Shown here: in pieces, positions 9,358 through 20,863 of the stretch
Layout: each line of letters opens with the position of its first letter
How positions within the stretch are numbered: position 1 is the first letter of the stretch
Assembly (NCBI RefSeq): GCF_905404315.1
Contig: NC_066309.1
Span: forward strand, 5,952,001-6,016,000
From: Leptidea sinapis
Taxonomy: Eukaryota > Arthropoda > Insecta > Lepidoptera > Pieridae
DNA: 64,000 nt
Direction of reading: 5' to 3'
Made by a program: the position numbers and the translations under genes
The notes under the pieces: model-generated
Database searches by the model: none
The model's input: the letters and a program-made list of their open reading frames with translations, nothing else
What the model was told of the DNA's origin: nothing

Positions 9358-12300
9358 GTAAAGTGATAAAAGTATTCAGTGAAAATGAATCAGTATCAGC
9401 AATTGGAGGTGTTCTTATTTTATTGAGTGATGGGTAAGAGAGGTCCACTTATGTAGTTTAAAATAACTTTTTACTCCTCAAAATTAAGTCAAATAGAATG
9501 ATGATTATGTGAAACTATCTGTTGCCAATAATTTACTTTCTATATTACTTCAATTATATTTGCCAATGTATTGTGCTAATGTATCAATAGAATGGGGTGT
9601 CATTTGAGTTTGCTGATCACTTGATGGTTAGTGCTCATTACTATACAATATTATATTCTTTTATTTAAACACAAAAATAATTACATTAATTACAAAAGAT
9701 TTGAAAATATTGCCTCAGACCTGAGAAGAATCGGCACAAGAAAGTTTTGATTAAACAGCCTTAGTCATTGATGCTATGACCTACGATACTACATAAACGG
9801 TTTTATACAATTTGAATTTCATAACACATCTGTTTAATATATTTTCTGGGCTCATGCTCATGGGCAAAAGCAAAAATGAAGTGGACAGAAGTCTGAAACA
9901 TCGCTGAAAATGATTGACATTTAAATTCTAGATTATATTTCATCTCACTGCTGGACTAAGGCCACCCCCTTTTTTCTTCCACAATATTTTGTCGGCTGTT
10001 TATTGTGTCCAGAGTTGGTACTCCTTCAAAGGCAATTATTTCCTTGATCTACATAGTGAGGTCTGCCTCTTTTTCGTTTTGAGGTACTTCAGATACTTTT
10101 TATTTGGTGGTGGTTTTTATTTGCTTTCCATGTTTCGCAGTGCTGTTTAGACTTTCCTAAGCTGGATTGAATAGGTTCAATGCCCACATCTGACTGGATT
10201 ATGCAGCTAATAAAAGTCTTTGTTTTTAAGCTTACAGGTATATCTCTGTTTTTAAAAATGAACTTAAGACTCCAATATTTATTCCAACTTTGTTGAATTC
10301 CCTTTTCAATTTCTATATCTTGCCAATTATTGAAATATATTGTTTGACATAGATATGTGTACAACTTCTAGTTTGCAATTATTTACAGTATACATAAAGG
10401 CTCCTCAGTACTTCCCATTAACTTAGTTGTGTTCATGTTCATCAACAGTCCTGTTTATTTGCTTTCTTCTTGTAAATCCTAAATCATTGTACCACATTGT
10501 CTGCTAATCTTAAATTTGTTAGCTGTTGACCATTTATTCTTATACCTTAGCTTAGTTATTCGTGCCAATATTTATAAGCTTTATAAGCTTTAAAAATAAG
10601 AAGATTTGGCAAAGTGTTTTTCTCAGTGGTTCCATCGGATGCAGTAATGTATTGATGTGAATAGACACTATTTCGAAAATATATAATAAAACGAATAACT
10701 TGCTAGTTTAATAAGGTTTTGATTTTCTAAGAACTTTCAATTTGACCCTCATAAAAAAAAGTAAATTGAACTAATTTGTCAATGGATTATTGATTGTCAT
10801 TTTATATTTCTTTTGCTCAGACATTTGTTCCGAAATAGATATTGCAATGAGAATTTAAACACTATGTTCAAGAGACGGGTATTCAAATGTTGATACCAAC
10901 ATAATTACCTAATGACTTAATAGCAGAGCTGCCAATATAATAATTCCATAATTTTTATCAATAATTAATATACCACAGTAGACATATGTACCATATGGAA
11001 ACTAAGCCTTGTTAATAAAATACTTACCTAAACATGCGTACACTCCATTGAAGCAATAGGTTTGTCAGTATTTTTTCTAACCAACTTAAAAAAAGCAGGA
11101 AGTTCTCAATGCGACTATATTTTTGGAACGAAGTTCCTTATAGGGCGCTGCGAAGCGTAAAAAAGTAAAAAGCGTAAGATACAGTGTCTAATGCAATATT
11201 ATAGTCTACAATCTACATGATGACTGTTATGTAATATTTTATACAGCATTTTATTGATTTTTTTTTTTGTTTTCGTTGAAATATTTTATTTGAAATATTT
11301 ACAGGAAACTTGGAATATGCGTTTTTAAACTTTGTCCGTTGAAGTTTCACTTCTACCTTCTTAAAAAACTTTTCCCTGCTGTCATCCCACGAACATATAC
11401 TGACGGGGCAATTGTCGTTTTCGTGAGTGTCACTTAAGAACAATTATTAACATCTATTTCGAGATACAAGATGGTGGATATGTAATTTTTAATAAAATCA
11501 ATATATGTATAATTTTCGAGGTTTTTGGGAGTGTCGGTAAACATACAATTTTATTTCAAAAGTCCAGCAATATCGGTTTCAAAACCAACAAGAATCATGA
11601 AAAAAAGACCCATGATAAAAAAGTTGATAATATCATGTAGCTCCAACTTTACATCTTGACAGCACTATCGGCTTCAATATCCTCAAAAACTATAAAAACA
11701 ACCATAACGAAAAAGTTGTCATTTTCTTTCAGCCGCCATCTTGGATTTACATTTTGACGGCACTATCTATTTCACCACCCTCACCCCCATGAAAAAGTTG
11801 ATAATTTTTTGCAACCGCCATCTTGAATTTTCATTTTGATAGCACTAGCCGGTATTGGTTTCATCGCCCACCCAAAACACATGTAGCTTACTATTTTTTG
11901 TCCAAAATAAATAAATCTAATAAAACATCCTCGAAAAACAAACCACACACATAAAAAAAATTGATAATAAATATTGCAGTCGCCATCTTAGTTAAAATTG
12001 TTGTAGTAGTTTCGGTTTTGACAGTCTTTGGTTTTCGTTTTTCAGGTGTTGCAATAAATATTTTTGAAGTCGTAGGTGTGGGTCCTGAATCAGAAATAGA
12101 TATTAACAGAAGTTATTTAATTTAATTTTTGGGCTTAAAATATTTTTTTGCACATCATGTACAATATAAAAAGAATTTTAAAGGTTAAACTTATAAACTA
12201 TTTTAAGTTCCATAAATTTATTAAACAAAAATATAATAATGAAAGAAAGAAATAAAGTAAATTTAATAATAATTAAAAATAAAATATCGACAATCGATAA

Positions 12301-13688
12301 AAAAGCGTCAAGCACTACCGATACATTATAATAATATTATAAATTTAACTCTAGATGAATTAAATCAATACTTTATCACTTTTAATCACTTTAAGCATTC
12401 CTTATTATTTGTTTTTTTATTTTTATTACACTACATATTCTACAACTTTTATAATACATTTTATAGCTTAGAAATGTATTACGCATTTACTCTATAAATA
12501 ATTAAGAAAAATTCCCTGAATAATACACGAATAAAGTAAAAGAAAATGGCAATTCGTACCAAAAATTAGTAACAGCCACTTTTATTTTGAATGAACGACA
12601 CGACACTCAAACCAAAACAAACAAAAGAGTCGAATATATGTAAGAGCGAGACAGCGTTTGCCGCCATTGTTTGTAGTACGCGTTTCATACATTTTTCGAG
12701 TCTAATAGATAGTTGCGCCAGGCTGGATATAGCTTACAAGGCTTAGATGTAAAAGTTGTGACTTGAAGTTGAATATGTTGATGTAATAATACATAGTACT
12801 ATATTACATTATAATTACTTTATAATATTTAGGATTTTCACACATAGTCCCTAAGTTATAATTATATGTTTTAATGTCCTAAAACTAATTAATTTTTAGA
12901 TATGGTGTAGTGTTTCGAGCATCACCTCGCCAATCCGATGTTATGATTGTAGCTGGTACCCTGACCAATAAAATGGCACCGGCTTTAAGGAAAGTATATG
13001 ATCAAATGCCAGATCCTAGATGGGTCATATCTATGGGCAGCTGTGCTAATGGCGGTGGCTACTACCACTACTCTTACTCTGTAGTAAGGTAACTTATATT
13101 ATTTTTTAATTATTCTCTATTCTGAAATGTGTGAATGCTCCTCAGCCTTGTACGTATAATAAGCTTTATATTACAACTAGCTGACCCGACAGACGTTGTT
13201 CTGTACATAAAAAATAAAATACTGTTTTTCATGAATTTGTCAATATATTATTCATAACTTCTAGAATTATTTCGTAAAATATGCTCCCCGAATAACGAAA
13301 TTGTTTCACAGTAGAACTGTCAAACCTTGCACCAATAAATTCTCTCATAGAAAATATGTGCATACAAAACAAATATTGGAAATAAAAATAATTGTGGGTC
13401 CCAGATCGAAATAAAAACTATCCTATCTCTCAAGTTGAACTAAACTCCACTCCATGACGTAATCCCCATTAAAATCCGTTCGTTAGTTTCGAAGTTCACT
13501 GGAAACAAACATCAGGACACTGGATTTTTACTATATAATATTGTTACAGAGGCTGTGACCGTATCGTGCCTGTAGATATCTATGTCCCTGGCTGTCCACC
13601 TACAGCTGAGGCTTTGCTCTATGGTGTACTACAGTTGCAAAAGAAAGTGAAAAGAATGAAGACAGTCCAGATTTGGTATAGGAAATAA
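9053..13688 (+). CDS. ND-20: NADH dehydrogenase iron-sulfur protein 7 (complex I PSST subunit)
   Basis: Three coding exons (9053-9357, 12900-13088, 13550-13688) join to exactly 210 residues, close to the 213 of the human protein. Known: this nuclear-encoded matrix-arm subunit binds cluster N2, the last iron-sulfur centre before ubiquinone in mitochondrial complex I. Seen: a short basic N-terminal presequence (MQALTKLGAFAPAAVRSVVK), SLWPMTFGLACCAVEMMH with the tandem Cys85-Cys86, SMGSCANGGGYYH with Cys150, and YVPGCPPTAEA with Cys180, the four N2 ligands. I place the start at 9053, after a ttttcag acceptor at 9045-9047; a 5' UTR exon must lie upstream. Exons 2 and 3 are duplicated at 20072-20863. 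Introns hold an RTE remnant and repeat family A. Confidence 0.95.
9940..10370 (-). mobile_element. RTE-like LINE remnant in NDUFS7 intron 1
   Basis: The minus strand encodes IEKGIQQSWNKYWSLKFIFK followed by KTFISCIIQS, the thumb-region pattern (A--W-SLK-I-K---- -L K-K---SCI-P) of RTE-clade reverse transcriptases. The frame then decays. The words 'cactgctgga' near 9955 are also typical of these 3' ends. Confidence 0.6.
10975..11990 (+). repeat. Repeat block R, copy 1 (rich in 'gccgccatcttg' words)
   Basis: Shares ordered blocks with 21634-22920: 'ccacagtagacatatgta', 'aaaaagtaaaaagcgtaaga', 'tacatgatgactgttatgta', and repeated 'cattttgacagcact' / 'gccgccatcttg' words. No conserved protein. 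Lies directly upstream of the duplicated NDUFS7 block. Confidence 0.65.
12900..13088 (+). CDS. ND-20: NDUFS7 exon 2, first copy (canonical SCAN)
   Basis: Acceptor atttttag, donor AG|gtaact, 189 bases. Encodes YGVVFRASPRQSDVMIVAGT through SMGSCANGGGYYHYSYSVV. Cys150 followed by Ala is the form I recall in bacterial NuoB and animal NDUFS7. Sits in the first block of the duplicated array. Confidence 0.93.
13178..13548 (+). repeat. Interspersed repeat family A, copy 2
   Basis: Starts 'agctgacccgacagacgttg' and ends at the exon 3 acceptor region. It fills most of the intron between NDUFS7 exons 2 and 3. Its presence at the same place in the second block shows it was there before the duplication. 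Confidence 0.75.
13550..13688 (+). CDS. ND-20: NDUFS7 exon 3, first copy, with stop
   Basis: Acceptor ttgttacag. Encodes GCDRIVPVDIYVPGCPPTAE, then ALLYGVLQLQKKVKR and the conserved C-terminal IWYRK, stop TAA at 13686. The hexamer aataaa overlaps the stop codon (13684-13689). Confidence 0.93.
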
Positions 13689-14389
13689 ATGTAATTACAA
13701 ACACTAATTTATGCATATTAAATCGAATCAAAGAAAATGTTTGGTTTTATTATAGGTTCAATAGAGATTTTATGTAATAGCCGGTAGATGGAATCAGATC
13801 AGTCTATTAAAGTAGTGCAAGTGATTGTTGTTTTATTATAGATATTCTCTCAAATACATTATGCAATCAATGCTATAAAGACCATTTAAATACAACGAAA
13901 ACAGTCAGTCACATATCATCGGTAACAGCTAATATTTAAAACAACCCATTGAAGTATAAAATTATATTGTAGTTTTTAATTTTGAAGTAAGTAACTTCTT
14001 TAGGCGCTATTACGAGGTAACTGGACGACATTGCAACGGAACCGGAAGTCCGTTACGGCAAGATGGCGTCATTCTGTATTGAAATGAATTATAAATAGAA
14101 CACAGGATGTTAAAAAATCCTGTATATCTTAAGGCGTATATTGGTATCAAGAAGTGGAAGATCGATTTTCTGGAAATAAACACATTAAAAAAAAGTGAAA
14201 AAAAGAGTTATAACGTACCCAATTGTAAAATTTTAGGCACCTCTGTCTGCAGCCATAGCCATATTCATTTTTTCCCGGCCACACACCCATTTCATTCATA
14301 TTACCTGAGGAGGACGAACGGGCGGGTTGACAAACAACGAAAATTTTGTATTATTAAATACTTAATTCATTATTATATCCAATTGATCA

Positions 14390-14720
14390 GCATCTCTCAA
14401 CCGCAGATCCAACTCGACGTGACCGCCACTGACTCCGATACATTTATTGAAACGTTTCACGACGTTGTAACACCACCGTGTGCCTTAATCGTATCGAATA
14501 CTGTAACAATCCGAGCTCTCATTTCCTCGTCAGTGTCATAATACATTTTTCGAAACACGTGTTCTTTCACTTGTGCTCAAAGGTAAAAGTCGAGCTGCAT
14601 GAGATCCGGAGACCGCGGCGGCCAAGCGGCACCACCTCGTCCTATCCCTCGATTGCCGTACTCTTCTTGGAGATCCTCTCAAACGGCGCCAGAATAATGT
14701 GGTGGAGCCCCGTTTTGTTG
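14390..14720 (-). pseudogene. Mariner/IS630-like transposase C-terminal remnant
   Basis: The minus strand reads AWPPRSPDL-QLDFYL-A then EEMRARIVTVFDTIKAHGG, with stops. PPRSPDL--LDF-LWG is the conserved end of Tc1/mariner-superfamily transposases linked to a helix-turn-helix N-terminus in insects. A related fragment lies at 23220-23560. Confidence 0.6.
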
Positions 14721-14959
14721 CGTGGATGCTTATTGTTAGACGAACCCGTAGTGTAGGGGGAGTCCGGGAGAGTATACCCGCCTTCGACTAAAATACTCAC
14801 AATTCTTTCTTTACTTACAAATCGCTATTTTCCATAAGTTTTATCTTAAGCTGCATTATTTAGCTACATTTTATCTTAATAAAGTTTGACACATCAATAA
14901 TTGTTAGTAATCATTCTTGGGTCTATCACTTGACTGCAAACATTATCTTTTTCTTTGTT

Positions 14960-15640
14960 TACCTTTGTTTTTTTTAGTTAAGTATATTAATTTTAGTTTT
15001 TTCGAGAGGTCTACCGGGACGAAGATTTTTCTAGTTGCAGCTTTTGGAAATGGACGAATCATTTCTGGTAAAACTACAAACATTTGTCGTGACTCAGAAT
15101 CTACCTTTGTCATTTGACTATTCTGGATATCCAGATCTTGAGATTGTAGAAGCTACTTCTGCTGATTGTCTGAATATTACAATTGCTTGCTCCGAATCCT
15201 CCTTAGTCAAAATTGATGGTGATGGAGCATAAAAACCTTCATCTGTATAGATGTCGGCTAAAAGCCTACGAGATAATTGTTCTTACAAATGGCTATATTG
15301 TAGATCTTAACAGTTCGTACTGGGATTTTAACCATCCAATTACTAATGGCTGAATTATATCTAGCGAGGTGAGTAAATGGCAACATCTTTCGGCTTATCG
15401 GCTTTAAATTAATTCTGACTATTTGACAACTTGAACTTTGAGTTTTCGAAGAAATCAGAAACATATTTTTCTATTAAACCTGGTTGATATGATTAGTTGG
15501 TTGCTTCTGGGGTTCTTAAACTTAGTTCAAAGTTTCTTGTCTTAAATCCTCTGAGCCAATCATTTCGTGCGCAGTTGTTGAAAGTCCAAGAATTATATGA
15601 TAATAAATATTATTGCGGGAGAATGGGAGAGATATCCCTG
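14960..15640 (-). pseudogene. Pogo/Tigger-like transposase remnant lacking its catalytic core
   Basis: Read on the minus strand in broken frames: WLRGFKTRNFELSLRTPEAT (the Tc5-type helix-turn-helix part), a short jump, then FVVLPEMIRPFPKAATRK, the C-terminal motif of pogo/Tigger proteins. The DDE region between them is missing. Frameshifts and stops show it is dead. Confidence 0.5.
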
Positions 15641-15938
15641 GGTAAAGTCTCCTCCCGACGGCAGGGTAATGTCTTCCACCCCATGCCAAGCTGTCCTTTA
15701 GTACATTTTTATAAAAAACTATGACACATAAGTAAAACCTGCATGCCGTAAATGTTACTAGGATAATTACACTTACGGTCTATATAAATGACATGTATAT
15801 AATATAGTCTATTCACAGTAAGCAGCAGAAATAAAATTTCGAAAATTGAAAAAAACTACAAACCGAGCACGAAATTGTTTCGTCACTACTCACTCCTAAA
15901 TCAAACTGCCGATAGCAATGGTTAACGTTAGCGAGATG

Positions 15939-16462
15939 TGAGGCGTCTAAGGTTTTGGCCACAGTTTCTGGCGGTTTGGAGCGCGGCGCGGCGAGAGGGG
16001 CTGCGAGAGGCGCGGTTCGCGGTGGTATGCCACAGCTCGACCAGTTGCGACCGCGGCGGCATCAGCCTATATTTATGATGTGGATGTTTTGACATCCATA
16101 TTGATGGTCTACTCAGTATTTCACTAGTAAATTGTTCTGTATCCATTATTTTATATGAGCTCAATGCGCGATAAAAACAAAATTATTTTTGGTTGCGCGA
16201 TGCTAAACGCGTCCACCACTGCCGCTGCGCGCGCCGCTCTGAGCTGTGGCCGCCTCGATACTCCCGAGTGCATTGTTTCACTCGCACGCCGTGCAGACCG
16301 CCGCAACCGCCGCCGCGCGGCTAGCCACCGCGCCCCAGCTCGCACCGCAATGCGCCGAGCCGATAGCTGTGGCATACTTCATACAATTTGCTCAATTTGT
16401 TTTTGCCGCGCGCCGCAAACCGCGCCGCAGGTGACTGTGGCCAAGGGGTAAGGAGTCTAAGA
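15939..16462 (-). mobile_element. GC-rich element with inverted ends and a possible MADF-domain fragment
   Basis: Both ends carry 'ttggccacagt' in inverted orientation, followed by GC-rich arms that share 'gtatgccacagct'. Between the arms, minus strand 16145-16030 reads MDTEQFTSEILSRPSIWMSK then HPHHKYR, which resembles the start of a MADF DNA-binding domain; it runs into one arm and stops at 15928. MADF genes often accompany PIF/Harbinger transposases. Base composition is sharply different from the flanks. Could be a non-autonomous Harbinger-like element. Confidence 0.45.
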
Positions 16463-16469
16463 AGTGTGG

Positions 16470-16620
16470 TAATGTTTTTTTTTTATGGAATAGGAGGACA
16501 AACGAGCGTATGGGTCACCTGGTGTTAAGTGATCACCGCCGCATACATTCTCTTGCAACACCAGAGGAATCACAAGAGCGTTGCCGGCCTTTAAGGAAGG
16601 TGTACGTGAATGACATTTTA
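16470..16620 (-). mobile_element. CR1-like LINE family 1, 3' end
   Basis: Matches 36028-36150 and 62492-62640 closely ('atggaataggaggacaaac' to 'ggcctttaaggaaggtgt'). It abuts the GC-rich element on its left. Confidence 0.65.
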
Positions 16621-18440
16621 TTACGTATTACAATTTAATTCATCACTGAAATGGCATTTATTGCGGCGGCGTCGTGTGCCGGTTCGTCTCCGTCCGTCTA
16701 ATATGTGCGAAGGGTACGATGGCGGGTCTATGCGTCAACTCGTGAACGGGTGCTGCTTGTGGTGCCAGGTCGACCTGTTTTAGTTAATAAATCATTGTAT
16801 TTGTTGGACGCAATTACTAATTATGCCAGTAATAACGATCATCATGTTCCCAAAGCATCCGTACACAATAATGACTTCAAGCTCTAAAGGTTGATGCATC
16901 CAATATAGAAATATAAAGATTTTATTAGCAATCAAAAAAATATACGATAATGAATATTTATACCTTAGAATAATGACGTGAGAAGTAGTCTCTGCGTGCC
17001 TCTTTTGGATAGCAATAGTTTTGACAGCAGTAGTTTTAGTGTTGTCATATTATTATTAAATTAAAATTACCCCTAACGGAATTACATATTACGACACAAA
17101 GTCACATACTCAACATATGATTGGGAATGTAAATGAAGTAAACACAATAACGAAAAGCATGTACTGATTAATTATATTTATTTTTAAAGGACCATAACAT
17201 AACAAAAAATAAGTAATATTATGAATTAATTAAATTTCTTTATTCATTTAACTAGGTATAATTTGTACGCTTATGAAAGTCAAGTTTGATGCCATATTGG
17301 TTCAAGAGACTATTAAAAGATTACATAAGTCATTTCAATAATATTATGTGAAAACTACAGTCAGAACTCTAATAATGATCAGGAAATATATTGTCTTATT
17401 TTTTATTTCTATCCACATGAATTTTTTTTCTGTCACATACTTATTGTACTTTTAAAAGTATTCCTTTTAATTGGCGTATCTATTCTGTATTATTTTTAAT
17501 ATACTCTTTTCATTTTGTTAGCTGTAAGGAAACATAAATAAATAAATCAAAGTTTTTTAACACGTATTAAAAACTATGTTCCACATTCGCTTAATAAAAG
17601 GTCGTCAAAATTGTAAAGCGGTGTTGTATATACGTATACATTAACTTAAACAAATAACATTAAAACATTCATTTAAATTAGAACCTTACTGGGCAGTAAT
17701 GTTCAAAGTCTATTGATTGTATACCCAAGAAGCTCATTATTACTGAACACTTTGTCATTGAGTGGCGTTGTATTACAAGAGCTGTCAAAACAACTGAACG
17801 AAAACACTGCCTAATGCTTCAGACAATTATAAGCGTGATTGTTGTTTATTCTTCGTCAATGATAAAATATAATAAAAACTTAAACTTAGAGTGCCGCTGG
17901 CAGCGATTGCAGATAAAGCTATCACTGTGTATCTATGTGCCAACCGCCTAGCGAGAACCGCTTCATATATTGATCAAGGCTCTTTGCCTCGACTTTGAGA
18001 CCGTTTGCCGTAAAGACTATCCGGACTATGATCGTCGAGCCAACGTCTCATATGTCGGTTATATCCTTAGCCAAATCATTTTAGAAGTGTCTTGTGCCTT
18101 CTGATGTTGATGAAAGTATCTAAAAATAAAATATGAAGAAGTGCTGCAACAGGAACTTACAAAATGTAAATGAATAATGCCACCAAAAACATAACTTTTA
18201 AAACAATTAACCAAGTTTCGCAACTCAGTTCTTCCACCGTAGAAAGTTGCGAGATCCATGTAATGTCAAGTCGGTCAATTTATTCAGTTAGGGACTTCAG
18301 TCCTTCTGTTCTATGGGTCTGTCTATCTTAAGTTATTACGAAAAAATTAACTAAACTAACAAATTTTTATAGTGACAATATCTACATTAAAAATAAAAAT
18401 ATGTTAAAAATAATTAGATTAACTTGGCAATGAAAACACA
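16620..18440. other. AT-rich spacer inside the array, repeat-like
   Basis: Apart from the block near 16965-17160 that repeats part of 6540-7150, no gene, RNA or intact element could be supported. Short frames at 16705 and 18059 show no recognisable motif. Confidence 0.4.
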
Positions 18441-18572
18441 ATATTTCATGGGTACTTCCAAAAACGCGCGTACACCTTTCTTAAGGGCTGGCAACGCTCC
18501 TGTGATTATTCTGTTGTTGCAAGAGAATGTGGGTGGCCGTGAAGAATAATCCGTAATAATATTACAATAAAT

Positions 18573-19038
18573 CATTCTTATATACCATACTACTTTATAA
18601 TTAAAAAAACGAAAACCGGAGTTTTAATGGAGCCGAGTTCAAATACCCGTATACCACGCAATACGCTGGCATTTTTAAAAAGATCGCGGAAACAAATAAC
18701 AACGTGACACTCGCTACTGCAAGACCGCGAAAACCGCTTAGTTAGCGCTCGTCGATGCGCATGTTTGTGTGAGTGTGTTATTTTGAACAAACAGTAGGTA
18801 GTTTCCGTACTGGTACATAATATGTCTAATGTGACTATACTATACAAATATGTATATTCTTATATCGACAGTTACATTATTATACATGTGATCTAATTTT
18901 AAGGTTCCCTTTGTTAATTTTAAGATGTACCTAAGCCAAGTTTAAGTAGTTTAAATTAAGAATACGTTTAAGTTATCTCAAAGAAAAAGAAACTATTTAC
19001 ATAACTAAAATTTTTTTAATAGTTTTCTTTTGTGTGGT
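18573..19038 (+). repeat. Array segment upstream of block D, copy 2
   Basis: Two stretches match the third array copy: 18578-18790 with 22929-23130 ('cgcatgtttgtgtgagtgtg') and 18893-19050 with 25028-25180 ('aattttaaggttc'). This shows the duplicated unit was larger than block D. Confidence 0.6.
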
Positions 19039-19876
19039 GTAGTAGTTTCGGTTTTGGCAGTCTTTGGTTTTCGTTTTTCAGGTGTTGCAATAAATATTTT
19101 TGAAGTCGTAGGTGTGGGTCCTGAATCAGAAATAGATATTAACAGAAGTTATTTAATTTAATTTTTGGGCTTAAAATATTTTTTTGCACATCATGTACAA
19201 TATAAAAAGAATTTTAAAGGTTAAACTTATAAACTATTTTAAGTTCCATAAATTTATTAAACAAAAATATAATAATGAAAGAAAGAAATAAAGTAAATTT
19301 AATAATAATTAAAAATAAAATATCGACAATCGATAAAAAAGCGTCAAGCACTACCGATACATTATAAGAATATTATAAATTTAACTCTAGATAAATTAAA
19401 TCAATACTTTATCACTTTTAATCACTTTAAGCATTCCTTATTAGCTTATTATTTGTTTTTTTTATTAAACTACATATTTTACAATACATTGTATAGCTTA
19501 GAAATGTCTTACGCATTTACTCTATAAATAATTAAGCAAAATTCCCTGAATAATACACGAATAAAGTAAAAGAAAATGGCAATTCGTACCAAAAATTAGT
19601 AACAGCCACTTTTATTTTGAATGAATGACATGACACTCAAACCAAAACAAACAAAAGAGTCGAATATATGTAAGAGCGAGACAGCGTTTGCCGAAATTGT
19701 TTGAAGTACGCGTTTCATACATTTACAAGTCTAATATCTATTGCGCCAAGCAGGATATAGCTTACAAGGCTTAGATGTAAAAGTTGTGACTTGGAGTTGA
19801 ATGTGTTGATGTAATAATACATACATAGTACTATATACATTATAATTACTTATAATATTTAGGATTTTCACACTTA

Positions 19877-20015
19877 CCCCCTTATTCATAATGGTCCGCT
19901 AACTTAAAACAGCCGCTAAGGAGTGTTTTTTTCTCATTCTGACTTCGGTCAATAGAAGAAGACAGGGTGAGAATTAGCAATGCTTTAAGTTAGCAGACTG
20001 TTATGAATAAGGGTG
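19877..20015. mobile_element. PIF/Harbinger-type MITE present only in copy 2
   Basis: 139 bp with inverted ends about 25-30 bp long ('cccttattcataa' and 'gctaacttaaa' blocks at both ends) and a TTA target duplication at 19874-19876 and 20016-20018. The matching place in copy 1 (near 12852) is empty. Confidence 0.8.
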
Positions 20016-20071
20016 TTAGTCCCTACGTTATAATTATATATTTTAATGTCCTAAAATTAATAAATTTTTAG

Positions 20072-20260
20072 ATATGGTGTAGTGTTTCGAGCATCACCTC
20101 GCCAATCTGATGTTATGATTGTAGCTGGTACCCTGACCAATAAAATGGCACCGGCTTTAAGGAAAGTCTATGATCAAATGCCAGATCCTAGATGGGTCAT
20201 ATCTATGGGCAGCTGTACTAATGGCGGTGGCTACTACCACTACTCTTACTCTGTAGTAAG
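20072..20260 (+). CDS. ND-20: NDUFS7 exon 2, second copy (SCTN variant)
   Basis: 189 bases with the same acceptor and donor as the first copy and open throughout. Three base differences: two silent (Ser114 TCC/TCT, Val134 GTA/GTC) and one GCT to ACT that changes Ala151 to Thr beside the N2 ligand Cys150. It could be spliced in place of, or never with, the first copy; skipping of the first pair would be needed. Confidence 0.75.
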
Positions 20261-20347
20261 GTAACTTATATTATTTTTTAATTATTCTCAATTCTGAAAT
20301 GTGTGAATGCTCCTCAGCCTTGTACGTATAATAAGCTTTATATTACA

Positions 20348-20718
20348 ACTAGCTGACCCGACAGACGTTGTTCTGTACATAAAAAATAAAATATTGTTTT
20401 TTATGTATTTGTCAAAAATATGTCATACCTACAAGAATTATTTCGTAAACTATACTCCCTGTTGTTGTAATGAAATTGTTTCACAGTAGAACTGTCAAAC
20501 CTTGCGTCCATAAATTCTCTCATAGAAAATATGTGCATACAAAACAAATATTGAAAATAAAAATAATTATGGGTCCCAGATCGAAATAAAAACTATCCTA
20601 TCTCTCAAGTTTAACTAAACTCCACTCCATGACGTAATCCCCATTAAAATCCGTTCGTTAGTTTCGAAGTTCACTGGAAACAAACATCAGGACACTGGAT
20701 TTTTACTATATAATAATG
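20348..20718 (+). repeat. Interspersed repeat family A, copy 3
   Basis: Same position between duplicated exons 2 and 3 as copy 2 at 13178, with scattered substitutions. Confidence 0.75.
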
Positions 20719-20724
20719 TTACAG

Positions 20725-20863
20725 AGGCTGTGACCGTATCGTGCCTGTAGATATCTATGTCCCTGGCTGTCCACCTACAGCTGAGGCTTTGCTCTATGGT
20801 GTACTACAGTTGCAAAAGAAAGTGAAAAGAATGAAGACAGTCCAGATTTGGTATAGGAAATAA
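20725..20863 (+). CDS. ND-20: NDUFS7 exon 3, second copy, with stop
   Basis: Identical over all 139 bases to 13550-13688, including stop. Together with 20072-20260 it forms a complete alternative 3' end for the gene. Without its own exon 1 or a promoter it cannot make a full protein alone. Confidence 0.75.

Larger units (their letters stand above)
12000..14080 (+). repeat. Tandem block D, copy 1 (holds NDUFS7 exons 2-3)
   Basis: From 'tagtagtttcggttttg' near 12008 to 'aagatggcgtca' near 14072 this block is matched, with few differences, by 19039-21275. It contains intron sequence, exons 2 and 3 and about 390 bases of 3' flank, and carries repeat family A in the intron between the exons. Confidence 0.9.

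Noticed and set aside
16155..16451. Arg/Ala-rich frames on both strands in the GC-rich element
   Set aside because: Composition artefact of GC-rich inverted arms.
18059..18847. Minus frames of 66 and 85 codons
   Set aside because: The second lies in an array segment repeated at 22929-23130 where the frame is not kept; the first has no motif.
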